From the NCBI RefSeq assembly GCF_004138335.1, contig NZ_RYFW01000001.1, positions 806,001 through 870,000 on the forward strand: DNA of 64,000 nucleotides, read 5' to 3'. The notes under the pieces are model-generated. The model saw only the letters and a program-made list of their open reading frames with translations, ran no database searches and had not been told where the DNA came from. The DNA comes from Peristeroidobacter agariperforans. Its GTDB lineage: Bacteria; Pseudomonadota; Gammaproteobacteria; Steroidobacterales; Steroidobacteraceae. Positions 35,801 to 44,078 of this stretch are shown here, in pieces (positions within the stretch are counted from its first letter, which is position 1; each line of letters begins with the position of its first letter). The translations under genes and the position numbers were made by a program.

Positions 35801-36634
35801 TCAACGGCGCGCTGTTCGATTCTTAAGGAGTTGCGACTGATGGCGCGAGGGTGCGACGCCATACATCTTCGTGAACGCGGCGCTGAACTGACTATGGCTG
35901 GAGAATCCAAGATCCAGCGCCAGACCGGCGAGATCGTGCGCCTCGTCAAGTCGATGCAGCGCCAGGCCCAGACGCAGCTGAGTTTGATATCGGTACAGCG
36001 GCACGCCTTCGCCGCTACTGAAGGTTTGCGTCAGATGCACCGGCGAAGCACCGACGTGGCGCGCTATCTCGCTCAACGACCAGCGACGCTGCGGCTGACT
36101 GTGCAAGGCTTGTTTGGCGCGATCTATCAGTCGACTCGAGGCGGGCGTACGGCGCTGAGCACGGCGCGACCCACACGCGACCTGACGCACGACACTCAAC
36201 GCCAACTCCTCCGCAAACAGCGGATTAGCGGATGAGTAGCGCAATCTCGAGACCTGCAACTGCAATTCGGGCGCGATGCGTCGTTGTGTCTCGGAGAAAC
36301 CCACCGTGCCAGAGCGTACGGACACCCCCTCACCAGCAAGTTCCTCCAGAACATCAGCGGCGACCTGCAGCGACACGCAAGCGTCGCCGTCGTCGGCGAG
36401 ATGATCGATCCGATACTCTTCGGCCGAATTGAAGAACAACGCCTGATTGACATCGGCGTGCGACGCACGCGCACCGACACGACGCACGAAACTGCCACGG
36501 TAAGGAATGACGATGTGGCTGACCGAATCGCATTCAGCGACACCCCGGTGCCGGCCGCGACACGCAAAGCATTGCACGTCGCGGATGCGGACCATCGGGC
36601 TGTCCAGCAGGGTTCGTGACAACAGGGCCGGCAT
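35801..36634 (-). CDS. AraC-family transcriptional regulator
   Basis: A 277-residue regulator. The N-terminal part is a cupin-like sensor (SVSHIVIPYRGSFVRRVG, QALFFNSAEEYRIDH). The C-terminal 100 residues hold two helix-turn-helix motifs: RWSLSEIARHVGASPVHLTQ and DLAGLALDLGFSSHSQFSAAF, then KMYGVAPSRHQ, the standard AraC pattern. The start is 18 bp from the divergent oxidoreductase gene. The -10-like TATACT at 36641-36646 (minus) lies 6 bases before the ATG, so the transcript may be leaderless or the true start may be internal, at 36595. The effector is unknown. Confidence 0.85.
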   Translation of the reverse strand: MPALLSRTLLDSPMVRIRDVQCFACRGRHRGVAECDSVSHIVIPYRGSFVRRVGARASHADVNQALFFNSAEEYRIDHLADDGDACVSLQVAADVLEELAGEGVSVRSGTVGFSETQRRIAPELQLQVSRLRYSSANPLFAEELALSVVRQVACGSRRAQRRTPASSRLIDRAKQALHSQPQRRWSLSEIARHVGASPVHLTQTFSSGEGVPLYRYQTQLRLGLALHRLDEAHDLAGLALDLGFSSHSQFSAAFTKMYGVAPSRHQSQLLKNRTARR

Positions 36635-36651
36635 GGCGGCAGTATAACGAC

Positions 36652-37707
36652 ATGGCACTACGAGCAGGCATCATCGGGTTTGGCGTTGCGGGTCGGTATT
36701 TTCATGCGCCGCTGTTGCGGGCTGCGGGCTTTCACATCGCGGCAGTCGTGACCAGTAAACCCGCGCCAGCCCAGGAATATCTCGGCGACGTTGACGTGCT
36801 CGCAAGCGCCGATGACCTGCTCGCCCGCAAAGACATCGACCTGGTCGCGATTGCGTCGCCGAGTCCACTGCACGTGCCGCACGCGGCTGCGGCTTTGCGC
36901 GCCGGTAAACATGTCGTCGTGGACAAGCCGCTTGCACCCACCACCGCAGAAGTCAGCGAACTGGAACAACTGGCGACGCAATACCGGCGCAAGCTGTCGG
37001 TGTTCCAGAACCGCCGCTGGGATAGCGACTTCCTGACGATCAAAAAGCTCATCGAGCAAGGGCGTCTGGGCAAGATCAATTCCTTTCATGCGCGCTGGGA
37101 TCGGTTCCGGCCGCAGGTCACCGACAAGTGGAAAGATCGAGACGAGCCCGGCAACGGCATCCTCTATGACCTGGGCACGCACCTGATCGACCAGACATTG
37201 ATGCTGTTCGGCCAGCCCGAGTGGTTGTACGCCAATGTTTTCAGCCAGCGCCCGAACAGCGTCACCGTGGATGGCTTCGAAATCCTGATGGGCCAGGGCT
37301 CGCTGCGCATGACGCTCGGCGTGAGTTTGATGTGCGCCGACGGCGGCTATCGATATCGCGTCAACGGATCGGAGGCTTCGTTCCTGAAGGCCGGCCTCGA
37401 TCAGCAGGAAGAGCAGCTGAAAGCGGGCGTCGAGCCCGACGAGCACTTCTTCGGCGGCGAGCCCACCGAGCAGTGGGGCACGCTCGTGCAAGGTGCAGCG
37501 GGACGGCGCGAGGTCATCACACCCGAGACCGGCCGCTGGCTCTCGTTCTACGAAGAGATGCGAGAGGCCATCGAACACGACAAACCGGTTCCGGTGTCAG
37601 CCGGACAGGCGTATGACACAATCCGGGTCATCGAGGCCGCGCTCACCAGCAGCGCCATGGGCTGTCGCATCGACCTGCAGCCCGCCGCGCCTCTCGTCAG
37701 CCGCTGA
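36652..37707 (+). CDS. Gfo/Idh/MocA family oxidoreductase
   Basis: A 351-residue NAD(P)-dependent dehydrogenase. The N-terminal Rossmann fold starts ALRAGIIGFGVAGRYFHAPL (GxGxxG-like GFGVAG). The family block GKHVVVDKPLAPT carries the conserved EKP-like lysine, and residues 150-175 include SFHARWDRFRPQV and YDLGTHLIDQTLMLF with the catalytic His. Similar proteins act on sugars or inositol derivatives, but the substrate is not indicated. Start ATG 36652; a 36-nt longer frame exists. Divergent from the AraC gene, with a 17-bp gap, and followed by yajQ after 9 bp. Confidence 0.9.
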   Translation: MALRAGIIGFGVAGRYFHAPLLRAAGFHIAAVVTSKPAPAQEYLGDVDVLASADDLLARKDIDLVAIASPSPLHVPHAAAALRAGKHVVVDKPLAPTTAEVSELEQLATQYRRKLSVFQNRRWDSDFLTIKKLIEQGRLGKINSFHARWDRFRPQVTDKWKDRDEPGNGILYDLGTHLIDQTLMLFGQPEWLYANVFSQRPNSVTVDGFEILMGQGSLRMTLGVSLMCADGGYRYRVNGSEASFLKAGLDQQEEQLKAGVEPDEHFFGGEPTEQWGTLVQGAAGRREVITPETGRWLSFYEEMREAIEHDKPVPVSAGQAYDTIRVIEAALTSSAMGCRIDLQPAAPLVSR

Positions 37708-37716
37708 AGTACCGCC

Positions 37717-38199
37717 ATGCCATCGTTCGATATCGTTTCCGAGCTCGATGCCCACGAAGTGAGCAATGCCGTCGACCAGGCCAATCGCGAAGTCGGCCAG
37801 CGTTTCGACTTCAAGGGTACGGATGCCAGATTCGAGCTGAAGGAGCTGGTCGTCACGTTGCACGCGAAAGCGGAGTTTCAGCTCAAGCAGATGCTCGACA
37901 TCCTGATGCTGAAATTGTCCAAGCGCGGCATCGATGTCGCCTGCACCAAGGTCGAAGACCCCGTCGTGCTCGGGCAGACGGCGCACCAGGTCGTCACCTT
38001 GCGCGAGGGTATCGAAAGCGAGCTGGGCAAGAAGCTGCAGCGCCTGATCAAGGATTCAAAACTGAAGGTGCAGGCGGCGATTCAGGACAAGCAGGTGCGC
38101 GTCACCGGCAAGAGTCGCGACGATCTGCAGGAAGTGATTCGACTGGCGCGCGGCGCCAAGCTCGACATGCCGCTGCAGTTCAAGAACTTCCGGGATTGA
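37717..38199 (+). CDS. yajQ: YajQ-family nucleotide-binding protein
   Basis: A 160-residue protein with the two-RRM-like-domain architecture of YajQ: PSFDIVSELDAHEVSNAVDQ at the start, RFDFKGTD, and KDSKLKVQAAIQDKQVRVTG near the C-terminus. In Xanthomonas and Pseudomonas the homolog binds c-di-GMP and modulates a LysR-type regulator and virulence. Full length. It begins 9 bp after the oxidoreductase stop and overlaps the convergent ndh gene by 20 bp. Confidence 0.95.
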   Translation: MPSFDIVSELDAHEVSNAVDQANREVGQRFDFKGTDARFELKELVVTLHAKAEFQLKQMLDILMLKLSKRGIDVACTKVEDPVVLGQTAHQVVTLREGIESELGKKLQRLIKDSKLKVQAAIQDKQVRVTGKSRDDLQEVIRLARGAKLDMPLQFKNFRD

Positions 38200-39493
38200 C
38201 CGGGCTCTGATCCGGGTACGACTGCCAGTCCTTGGCGACGATCAAGCGCGCGCCGCGCCCGAACGTCATATACGACCACGCCCATTGGATCAGTACCGAC
38301 AGGCGGTTGCGGAAGCCGCTCAATCGGTAGATGTGCACCACCAGCCAGAACCACCACGCCGGCACGCCGGTTAGTTTCCAGCCACGAAACTCGCTGATTG
38401 CACGACTGCGTCCGATCGTCGCCATCTGTCCGAGGTCGACGTACTCGAACGCGGGACGCGGCGTTTGCGGGCCGCTGCGAACTTCTTTCCTGATCAGGTC
38501 CGCCGCGTAGATGCCTTCCTGCATGGCGACCAGCGCGACCCCTGGCAGCGGTCGACCATTGGGGCCGGCGCGACTCGACATGTCGCCGGTCGCAAAAATT
38601 TCGGGATGACCTTCGATGGTCAGGTCCGGCCCGGTGAACACGCGACCTGCGGGATCGAGCGGCACGCCCAATGTGCGGCCGAGATCGGCCGCTCGCACGC
38701 CGGCCGCCCAAAGGACCGTCGCAGCCGCTATCTTGTCATTGCCGATGACCACGCCCTCGGCGGTCACATTCGTCACGCGCGCACCTGTCCACACTTGCAC
38801 GCCTAGCGACTCCAGGTCGCGCATCGCTCGCGCGGCGAGCTTGTCATCGAAGGATGTGAGAATTCTGGGACCAGCCTCGACCAGGATCACGCGCGTTTGA
38901 CGCGGATCGATGCTGCGAAAGTCGCGAGCCAGCGTGAAGCGACTCATCTCACCGATGGCGCCCGCCAGTTCGACGCCGGTCGGGCCGCCGCCAATGACGA
39001 TGAAGGTGAGCTGTCGCCGCCGCTCTTCGGGATGTGTCTCGCGTTCCGCGATCTCGAATGCTTCGAGCACTCGCCGCCGTATCTCGGTAGCCTGCGGCAG
39101 CGACTTGAGCCCGGGTGCGTGCGGCTCCCACTCTTCATGGCCGAAATATGCGTGCTGGGCGCCGCAGCCGAGCACCAGGTAATCGTAGGGAACATCGCCA
39201 ACGTCGGTGACGACTTTGCGATTCGCGGTGTCGACGCTCTGCGCCGTCGCCTTCAACACGCGGATGTTGCGATATCTGGCGAGCAGGCTGCGGATGGGAA
39301 CGGCGATGTCGGCCGGACTGAGTGCGGCCATGGCGACTTGATACAACAGCGGCTGGAAGAGGTGATGATTCTCGCGATCGATCACCGTGACAGCGATGCC
39401 AGCGACATTGCCCAGGCGCTTCGCGGCATTCAGGCCGGCGAAACCGGCGCCCACGACCACTACTTGTTTTTCTTTGGCTTGTTTATCGCCCAT
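38180..39493 (-). CDS. ndh: Type II NADH dehydrogenase family flavoprotein
   Basis: A 437-residue enzyme with the two Rossmann folds of NDH-2/pyridine nucleotide-disulfide oxidoreductases: VVVVGAGFAGLNAAKRL for FAD and TFIVIGGGPTGVELAGAIGE for NAD(P)H, plus the C-terminal FRNRLSVLIQWAWSYMTF amphipathic segment typical of membrane-bound NDH-2. It oxidises NADH and reduces quinone without proton pumping. Its ATG follows the NUDIX stop directly (39493 and 39494), so the two are co-transcribed and probably belong to the ahpC-ahpD-nudix-ndh cluster, sensible for a peroxide-stressed cell that must discharge NADH. Confidence 0.9.
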   Translation of the reverse strand: MGDKQAKEKQVVVVGAGFAGLNAAKRLGNVAGIAVTVIDRENHHLFQPLLYQVAMAALSPADIAVPIRSLLARYRNIRVLKATAQSVDTANRKVVTDVGDVPYDYLVLGCGAQHAYFGHEEWEPHAPGLKSLPQATEIRRRVLEAFEIAERETHPEERRRQLTFIVIGGGPTGVELAGAIGEMSRFTLARDFRSIDPRQTRVILVEAGPRILTSFDDKLAARAMRDLESLGVQVWTGARVTNVTAEGVVIGNDKIAAATVLWAAGVRAADLGRTLGVPLDPAGRVFTGPDLTIEGHPEIFATGDMSSRAGPNGRPLPGVALVAMQEGIYAADLIRKEVRSGPQTPRPAFEYVDLGQMATIGRSRAISEFRGWKLTGVPAWWFWLVVHIYRLSGFRNRLSVLIQWAWSYMTFGRGARLIVAKDWQSYPDQSPVNPGSS

Positions 39494-39952
39494 CTATACG
39501 GAAGCCTCACCCATATCCAAGGCGGTCTGGCGCGGCTCGATGTAGCCGGCCGCCCATTCGACAATGGGGGCAACGCGGGGAGAAACCAATCGCAACGCTT
39601 GCGCCTTGTCGACCCAACGAAACTCGTTGTGCTCGGCGCGGCCGAGCGCTTCGATCACGGGCAGCGATACTTCGACGGTGGGAGTTTTGGCGAGGTAATA
39701 GCGGGCGACCTTGCCGCGGCTGTACGGGTTGGTCTGGATGTAGACCTCACCCCATGCGAAGTCCAAGTCGACGATCAGGGTCTCTTCGCGCACTTCGCGG
39801 ATGGCGGCGGCCAGCGGCTCTTCGCCCGCCTCGACCATGCCTTTGGGAAAGTCCCAGTGGTTGTAGGCCCGCAATAACAGGTAAAGCCAGCCCTCGTGAG
39901 TCTCACGAATCACAACCACGCCGGCAGACAGTCTCGTGGGGCGGGGGGACAT
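39494..39952 (-). CDS. NUDIX hydrolase, bis(5'-nucleosyl)-tetraphosphatase-like
   Basis: A 152-residue protein whose Nudix box is GMVEAGEEPLAAAIREVREE, the GX5EX7REUXEEXGU pattern, embedded in YNHWDFPKGMVEAGEE. Small NUDIX enzymes of this type cleave ApnA or oxidised nucleotides. The ATG at 39952 is chosen because a TATACT element lies 7 bases upstream (39960-39965); two earlier starts, ATG 39973 and GTG 39988 (overlapping the ahpD stop), are possible. Its stop abuts the ndh start. Confidence 0.85.
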   Translation of the reverse strand: MSPRPTRLSAGVVVIRETHEGWLYLLLRAYNHWDFPKGMVEAGEEPLAAAIREVREETLIVDLDFAWGEVYIQTNPYSRGKVARYYLAKTPTVEVSLPVIEALGRAEHNEFRWVDKAQALRLVSPRVAPIVEWAAGYIEPRQTALDMGEASV

Positions 39953-39984
39953 GGCGGCCAGTATAGCCGCCATGTCCGGATTTC

Positions 39985-40542
39985 TCACACGCTTGCGGCG
40001 GCAGCCGCGGACTCCGCGTGATACTCCAGCACGCCGGCGACGGCATGGATCACCGACGCGATGCGCACGGCGCTCTGGATCTGCTCGCGACTGATGCCGC
40101 CTTCACGCAGCTTCTTCTCGTGCGAGGTGATGCACATTCCGCAGCCATTGACGGCCGACACCGCCAGCGACAGCAGCTCGAAATCGAGCTTGTCGATGCC
40201 AGGGTTGCCGATGATGTTCATGCGCAGCCGGGCCGGCATGGTCGAATACTCGCCGTCTTCCACCAGGTGGAGAAAGCGGTAATAAATGTTGTTCATGCCC
40301 ATGATGGCCGCTGCGGCGCGCGCGCCGTTCACATGCGCGTCGTCGAGGTGCGCCTTGGCCCACGACTCAATGGCGAGCGTGAGGTGCGGGTTGCGGGCGG
40401 CAATCGCGGTCGACAGGGCGACGGCGGCAATCTGCCTTTCGCTCAGGCCAGGGGCGCCCTGGGGGGTGAGCACGCTGCCGATATTGAGCTTCAGATCGCG
40501 CGCGTAATCCGGCAGCTGATCGCGGATCGTTTCGAGAGACAT
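39985..40542 (-). CDS. ahpD: Alkylhydroperoxide reductase partner AhpD
   Basis: A 185-residue carboxymuconolactone-decarboxylase-superfamily protein. The ATG at 40542 starts MSLETIRDQLPDYARDLKLN, matching AhpD proteins; 20 further residues upstream have no ribosome-binding site. The catalytic helix is VNGCGMCITSHEKKL with the CxxC pair plus Glu and His of the proton relay. AhpD uses its disulfide to recycle AhpC. It is 86 bp after ahpC on the same strand. Confidence 0.93.
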   Translation of the reverse strand: MSLETIRDQLPDYARDLKLNIGSVLTPQGAPGLSERQIAAVALSTAIAARNPHLTLAIESWAKAHLDDAHVNGARAAAAIMGMNNIYYRFLHLVEDGEYSTMPARLRMNIIGNPGIDKLDFELLSLAVSAVNGCGMCITSHEKKLREGGISREQIQSAVRIASVIHAVAGVLEYHAESAAAAASV

Positions 40543-40628
40543 TACTAAACCTCCACAGTTGAACTTCGAGCTGGGACACCGGCGCGCAAAGCGCGCCGGC
40601 ATCCATCGTCAGCAAAGGGCGCTGTGGC

Positions 40629-41168
40629 TCAAGCAGCCTGCAGCGTGTCTTCGCCCTTCTTCCAGTTGCAGGGGCACAGCTCGTCGGTCTGCAGAGCATC
40701 GAGCACGCGCAACACTTCTTCAGGGCTGCGGCCGACGTTCAGGTCGGTGACGTACGCGAAGCGGATCACACCCTGCGGGTCGACGATGTACGTCGCACGC
40801 TGCGCGACACCGGCTTCCGCATCGAGCACACCGAGCGCCGAGGTCAGCTCGCGCTTGATGTCCGAGAGCATCGGGAACGGCAGATTGCGCAGCTCTTCCT
40901 TGTCCTTGCGCCAGGCGAGGTGCACGAACTCGGAATCGGTGCTCACGCCGTAGACGACGGCGTCACGGTCGGCGAACTCCTTGTTGAGCTTGCCGAACGC
41001 GGCAATCTCGGTCGGGCAAACGAAGGTGAAGTCCTTCGGCCAGAAGAACACGATCTTCCACTTGCCATTGCTGCTGTTCGAATCGAACGGCTGGAACGCG
41101 TTGTTCAAATCGTTCGACACCACGCCGGTCAGCGAGAACTGCGGAAATTTCTGTCCAACACCTAACAT
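40629..41168 (-). CDS. ahpC: Peroxiredoxin AhpC
   Basis: A 179-residue 2-Cys peroxiredoxin. The peroxidatic Cys lies in KDFTFVCPTEIAAF, and the C-terminal part has DELCPCNWKKGED with the resolving Cys plus a second Cys two residues on, the arrangement of AhpD-dependent AhpC. GGAGGAG precedes the ATG. It reduces hydrogen peroxide, organic peroxides and peroxynitrite. It diverges from oxyR across a 208-bp region containing a candidate OxyR site at 41329-41343. Confidence 0.95.
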   Translation of the reverse strand: MLGVGQKFPQFSLTGVVSNDLNNAFQPFDSNSSNGKWKIVFFWPKDFTFVCPTEIAAFGKLNKEFADRDAVVYGVSTDSEFVHLAWRKDKEELRNLPFPMLSDIKRELTSALGVLDAEAGVAQRATYIVDPQGVIRFAYVTDLNVGRSPEEVLRVLDALQTDELCPCNWKKGEDTLQAA

Positions 41169-41328
41169 GTATCACTCCTCCATCAACGATTACTTTGCGC
41201 TGGCTTGTGGCTGGGCGCGGTTTTGAAATATGTGCCGCGAAGCGCCCCGCTGTGGAGCCCCTTACGGCGACGGATGCAATTATGCGGGCGGAACCCGCAA
41301 TCGCCAATCGATTGTTTCGGGTTTTTTG

Positions 41329-41343
41329 ATAGACTTCGCCTAT
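41329..41343 (+). promoter_or_regulatory. Candidate OxyR binding half-site pair
   Basis: The 15-mer ATAG-ACTTCGC-CTAT has the ATAG-N7-CTAT symmetry of the OxyR consensus. It sits 33 bp before the oxyR ATG in the divergent ahpC/oxyR gap. A second 15-mer, at the expected 7-bp spacing, is not convincing on either side (the upstream bases are CGATTGTTTCGGGTT), so it may be a partial or weak operator. Confidence 0.5.
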
Positions 41344-41376
41344 GAGCCAATTTTACTGGACACAGGTTACTCGCCC

Positions 41377-42267
41377 ATGAATCTGCGCGACCTGCGTTAT
41401 TTCGTGGCCCTCGCCGACACCAAGCACTTCGGCAAAGCCGCCGAGCGCTCCTTCGTCAGCCAGCCGACCCTGTCGGCGCAGTTGAAGAAGCTGGAAAACT
41501 ACCTCGGCGTGCAATTGATCGAGCGACAGCCGCGCCGGGTAACGCTGACCGAGACCGGCGCGAAGATCCTACCGCTCGCGCGCCGCATCCTGCAGGAGAG
41601 CGACGAGATCATCTCGCTGGCTCGCAACGAACATGACCCCTTATCCGGCAAACTCAAGCTCGGCTTGATCCCGACCATCGGGCCTTACTTGTTGCCCCTG
41701 GTGGCGCGACGGCTGCGCAAGCAGTTACCGCAATTGAAGCTGATGCTGTACGAATATCAGACGCAGCAGCTGCTGGAGAAATTGCGCGACGGCGAGATCG
41801 AGGTCGCGATCCTGGCGCTGCCCGTGCCGATGGACGGATTGGAAGCGCGCGAGCTGTATCACGAGGACTTCAACGTCGCAGTGCCCAACAATCACCCGCT
41901 GGCGAAAAAGGCGCACATCAAGCTCGACGATCTGACCGGCGAGACCTTGCTGCTGCTCGAGGACGGCCATTGCCTGCGCGATCAAGCCCTGGATGTGTGC
42001 AATCGCATCGACGTGAAAGAGAACGAAGACTATCGCGCCACCAGCCTGGAAACGCTGCGCCAGATGGTGGCCGCCGGCCTGGGCATCACGTTGCTGCCGG
42101 ATCTGGCGACGCGCGGGCCGTTCGGCTCGGGTCAGGGGCTCGCGGTCAAAGAGTTCGCGCGGCCCGTACCCACGCGTACGGTCGGTGCGATCTGGCGCAA
42201 GAGCACTTCACGCACCGAAGCAATCAACGCCATGTGCGAAGTCATCAAAACGGCAATGACCGAATGA
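41377..42267 (+). CDS. oxyR: Hydrogen-peroxide-responsive LysR regulator OxyR
   Basis: A 296-residue LysR-type regulator. The N-terminal winged helix is MNLRDLRYFVALADTKHFGK with SFVSQPTLSAQLKKLE. The sensor domain contains EDGHCLRDQALDVCN, whose two Cys (about 199 and 208) match the redox switch of OxyR. Start ATG 41377; a 49-codon in-frame extension upstream runs through the operator region and is rejected. Divergent from ahpC and overlapping the downstream copper chaperone by 4 bp. Confidence 0.95.
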   Translation: MNLRDLRYFVALADTKHFGKAAERSFVSQPTLSAQLKKLENYLGVQLIERQPRRVTLTETGAKILPLARRILQESDEIISLARNEHDPLSGKLKLGLIPTIGPYLLPLVARRLRKQLPQLKLMLYEYQTQQLLEKLRDGEIEVAILALPVPMDGLEARELYHEDFNVAVPNNHPLAKKAHIKLDDLTGETLLLLEDGHCLRDQALDVCNRIDVKENEDYRATSLETLRQMVAAGLGITLLPDLATRGPFGSGQGLAVKEFARPVPTRTVGAIWRKSTSRTEAINAMCEVIKTAMTE

Positions 42268-42701
42268 TCCGCCTGCTGCGAAATCTGGCCCTTGCAGCGT
42301 TGGCGCTGCTCGCCGCCGGCTGCGATCGGATGAGCGCACCGGTGCGCGTGGAAGATGCATGGGCGAATGCGACGCCAGCAGGCGCCACCGTCGCGGCTGT
42401 GTATATGAAGGTCACGACCAAGGACGCAGACACGCTGCTGTCCGCGACCACGACCGTGGCCGATCACATCGAAATGCACACCAACAGCGAACAGAACGGC
42501 ATGATGCAAATGCGGCCGCTGTCGAACGTGCCGCTCGAGGCGGGCGAGCCGTTCACATTCGCTCCGGGGGGTGCGCACTTCATGCTGGTGGAATTGCGGC
42601 AACCGCTGACGGCCGGCCTGCGCTTCCCGATGACGCTGCAGTTCCAGCATGCTCCGCCGCAAACGGTGCAGGTCCGAGTCGTTGAACTCGGCAGCCGCTA
42701 A
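42264..42701 (+). CDS. Periplasmic copper chaperone PCuAC family lipoprotein
   Basis: A 145-residue lipoprotein (lipobox LLAAGCD, Cys about 20) of the PCuAC/PF04314 family. Copper ligands are in HIEMHTNSEQNGMMQMRPL and GGAHFMLVEL (the H-x-M and Met/His set). Such proteins deliver Cu(I) to cytochrome c oxidase or handle excess copper. Its ATG overlaps the oxyR stop (ATGA, 42264-42267), so it is co-translated with the peroxide regulator, an unusual pairing that links copper handling to oxidative stress. A longer open frame upstream runs through oxyR and is not used. Confidence 0.88.
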   Translation: MIRLLRNLALAALALLAAGCDRMSAPVRVEDAWANATPAGATVAAVYMKVTTKDADTLLSATTTVADHIEMHTNSEQNGMMQMRPLSNVPLEAGEPFTFAPGGAHFMLVELRQPLTAGLRFPMTLQFQHAPPQTVQVRVVELGSR

Positions 42702-42716
42702 GGCGTTTAGCTACAC

Positions 42717-43994
42717 ATGTCCAATCCGCCTGCCCTTCCCAGTCCCGCCGACCTACACGAAGACCAGATCGTCGCGCTATTGCGATCCGGGGCACACGCG
42801 GCGCTGTTGAGCGCGTACTTTGGCGAGCTCGAGTATCGCGAGCTGGCGCAACTGGCGAAGCTCGCGGCCACTCGCAGCAACGGTCGTGGCGAGGTGGTGT
42901 TCATCCTGCCCGGAATCATGGGCTCGCGCTTGGGATCGTTGCGGCGACGAATGACGTCGTTGCTCTGGCTGCACCCGATGGCCATTGCGCAGGGCGGATT
43001 GTCGCAACTGGCATTGCCGGCCGGAAAGTCGCTGCGTGCGTTGGGCGTCATGTTGCCCGGCTATCTGAAACTGCGCCTGTCGCTGGAGATCGCCGGCTTT
43101 CTTCCGGTGTTCCACCCTTTCGACTGGCGTGCCGATCTGGAAACGCTGGCTCGGGCGTTGACGCGCGCCATCGAGAAGTCCGGCGCGCGCAAAGTGCACA
43201 TCGTCGCGCACAGTATGGGCGGTCTGGTCGCGAGAATCGCATTGGCGAACGATCGCAACGGGCGCATTCAACGACTGGTGCAACTCGGCGCACCCAACCA
43301 AGGATCGTTCGCACCAGTGCAGGCCCTGCGCGCCGCTTATCCGACGGTTCGCAAAATCGCTGCGCTCGATCAGCTCAGCACGGCAGAGCAACTCGCGCGC
43401 ACCGTGTTCCTCACTCTGCCCGGTCTCTATCAAATGTTGCCGTCGGCGCTGACGGCCGATGAACCAAATCTGTTCGACCGTGCGCAGTGGCCCCAGGATG
43501 AACTCGTGCCCGATGCCACGATGCTGAACCGTGCCGGCAAAGTGCGCAGCCGCATGCCCCCGCCCGATGAACGCTGCGCCGTCATCGTCGGCACGAATCA
43601 GGAAACAGTGACGTCACTGCGATTGCGCGACGGCGGCTTCGAATATTCAATCCGGCGCGATGGCGATGGCACCGTGCCACTGGCTCGCGCGCTCTGGGAA
43701 GGTGCGGAAACCTGGTTCGTTCAGGAGAATCACGGCGCGCTGACCATCAATAATGAAGTGCTGGCCGCGGTCGGCAACATCCTGAAGGAAGGAACGACCG
43801 GGCGACTCTCCACGACGCGACCGGCGCCCGCGAACGAGATCGTCCGCACCGTCACCGATGCCGAGTTGCGGGCGGCAGCCACTGAGAAAGTGCACTGGGA
43901 TCGTCTGACACTCGACAGTCGCCGACGCATTCTGGATCCCATCATTACTCCAGAGTTCAGTTCGGCGGTTCCGGTGGTGCCCCGCACTGCTTAG
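42717..43994 (+). CDS. LCAT/PGAP1-like alpha/beta hydrolase
   Basis: A 425-residue hydrolase. VVFILPGIMGSRLGSLRRRM is the family N-terminal oxyanion segment and IVAHSMGGLVARIAL the nucleophile elbow GxSxG. His is probably in VQENHGALTINNE near the C-terminus. This resembles lecithin:cholesterol acyltransferase-like lipases and esterases. No signal peptide or membrane anchor is visible, so it would be cytoplasmic. Starts 15 bp after the copper chaperone, so could be the last gene of that transcript. Substrate unknown. Confidence 0.8.
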   Translation: MSNPPALPSPADLHEDQIVALLRSGAHAALLSAYFGELEYRELAQLAKLAATRSNGRGEVVFILPGIMGSRLGSLRRRMTSLLWLHPMAIAQGGLSQLALPAGKSLRALGVMLPGYLKLRLSLEIAGFLPVFHPFDWRADLETLARALTRAIEKSGARKVHIVAHSMGGLVARIALANDRNGRIQRLVQLGAPNQGSFAPVQALRAAYPTVRKIAALDQLSTAEQLARTVFLTLPGLYQMLPSALTADEPNLFDRAQWPQDELVPDATMLNRAGKVRSRMPPPDERCAVIVGTNQETVTSLRLRDGGFEYSIRRDGDGTVPLARALWEGAETWFVQENHGALTINNEVLAAVGNILKEGTTGRLSTTRPAPANEIVRTVTDAELRAAATEKVHWDRLTLDSRRRILDPIITPEFSSAVPVVPRTA

Positions 43995-44078
43995 GTGTAG
44001 GCTAGCTCACCGATCGAGTAATCACCGCGCCGGCAACGTTTCGGCGCAGTGTCGTCGTTGATAGGGGGCTAAGTAACG

